Source: a virus
Strand: one strand, 5' to 3'
IMG/VR virus record: IMGVR_UViG_3300025410_000022
Location: 1 to 55,687 of that record
Length of the DNA stretch: 55,687 nt
The notes under the pieces are model-generated. The model was not told the DNA's origin. It saw only the letters and a list, made by a program, of their open reading frames with translations, and did not search any database. This document shows, one piece after another, positions 55,659 through 55,687 of this stretch; the stretch's first letter is position 1; each line of letters starts with the position of its first letter. Position numbers and translations under genes: made by a program.

Positions 55659-55687
55659 CTCCACCGGGGGGGGGCGATTTTGCCCGC
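55659..55687. repeat. Right copy of terminal 29-bp direct repeat
   Basis: Identical to 1-29; the window ends by running into its own beginning. Confidence 0.85.

Noticed and set aside
1-55687. Direct terminal repeats of T7 type
   Set aside because: Only 29 bp repeat, far shorter than usual terminal repeats, and the circle junction lies inside a gene leader; assembly overlap is simpler.

Overview
The window looks like the complete genome of a lytic tailed phage with about 58-60% G+C in its coding parts. The first 29 bases recur exactly at the far end (55659-55687), so the contig closes into a circle of about 55.66 kb. No integrase, partition system or clear lysogeny repressor is visible, and no tRNA or CRISPR array was found. 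Portal, scaffold, major capsid, two T7 gp11/gp12-like tail-tube proteins and three very large internal-virion-type proteins in a row indicate a podovirus. A family A DNA polymerase, a primase-helicase, an SNF2 helicase and small nucleases, without a phage RNA polymerase, resemble the marine HMO-2011-type podoviruses in size and gene content (inference from gene content only). A spike-base protein of the RCAP_rcc01079 type and a TPR/GT9-like glycosyltransferase fit an alphaproteobacterial host; this is tentative.

Layout. (1) 52-16262, plus strand, early/replication: a DUF932 protein and three unknowns, a strong terminator, then one long tightly overlapping operon. It carries an HTH regulator, PolA polymerase, Cas4/RecB-like nuclease, HicA-like protein, VRR-NUC nuclease, SNF2 helicase, an SSB candidate, a primase-helicase and a cassette of small genes joined by recurrent seam sequences. 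(2) 16343-42995, minus strand, late genes: one lysis group (holin candidate and nested Rz/Rz1 spanins), tail-end structural proteins, three large internal virion proteins, a sulfotransferase-GNAT fusion, a second lysis group (GH19 endolysin, holin candidate, 25-aa membrane peptide), tail fibres, tail tube, capsid and scaffold. A folded RNA leader and a 12-codon ORF lie just upstream. (3) 43217-45137, plus-strand island inside the late region: an HTH protein, a TPR-glycosyltransferase, a KTSC protein and a lysine-rich 55-aa protein. (4) 45138-52968, minus strand, packaging: portal, a 753-aa polyvalent-type protein with a zinc-protease motif, large terminase and small DNA-binding proteins. (5) 53421-55028, plus strand: a short early block. 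(6) 55029-55658, about 630 bp without a gene, holding tandem 9-bp repeats beside an AT-rich tract and many short inverted motifs; this is the best replication-origin candidate.

Regulation. A 19-bp motif, TAACTTT(A/C)C-N6-TTAT, occurs in front of three plus-strand gene blocks (3171, 53292 and, across the circle junction, 55632). It is the best candidate for a phage-specific promoter or operator. Several genes shorter than 60 codons with good Shine-Dalgarno sequences were found (7330, 7501, 22556, 32364, 42354, 42957 and 44970). One conserved small early gene (6157-6413) is split by a frameshift.
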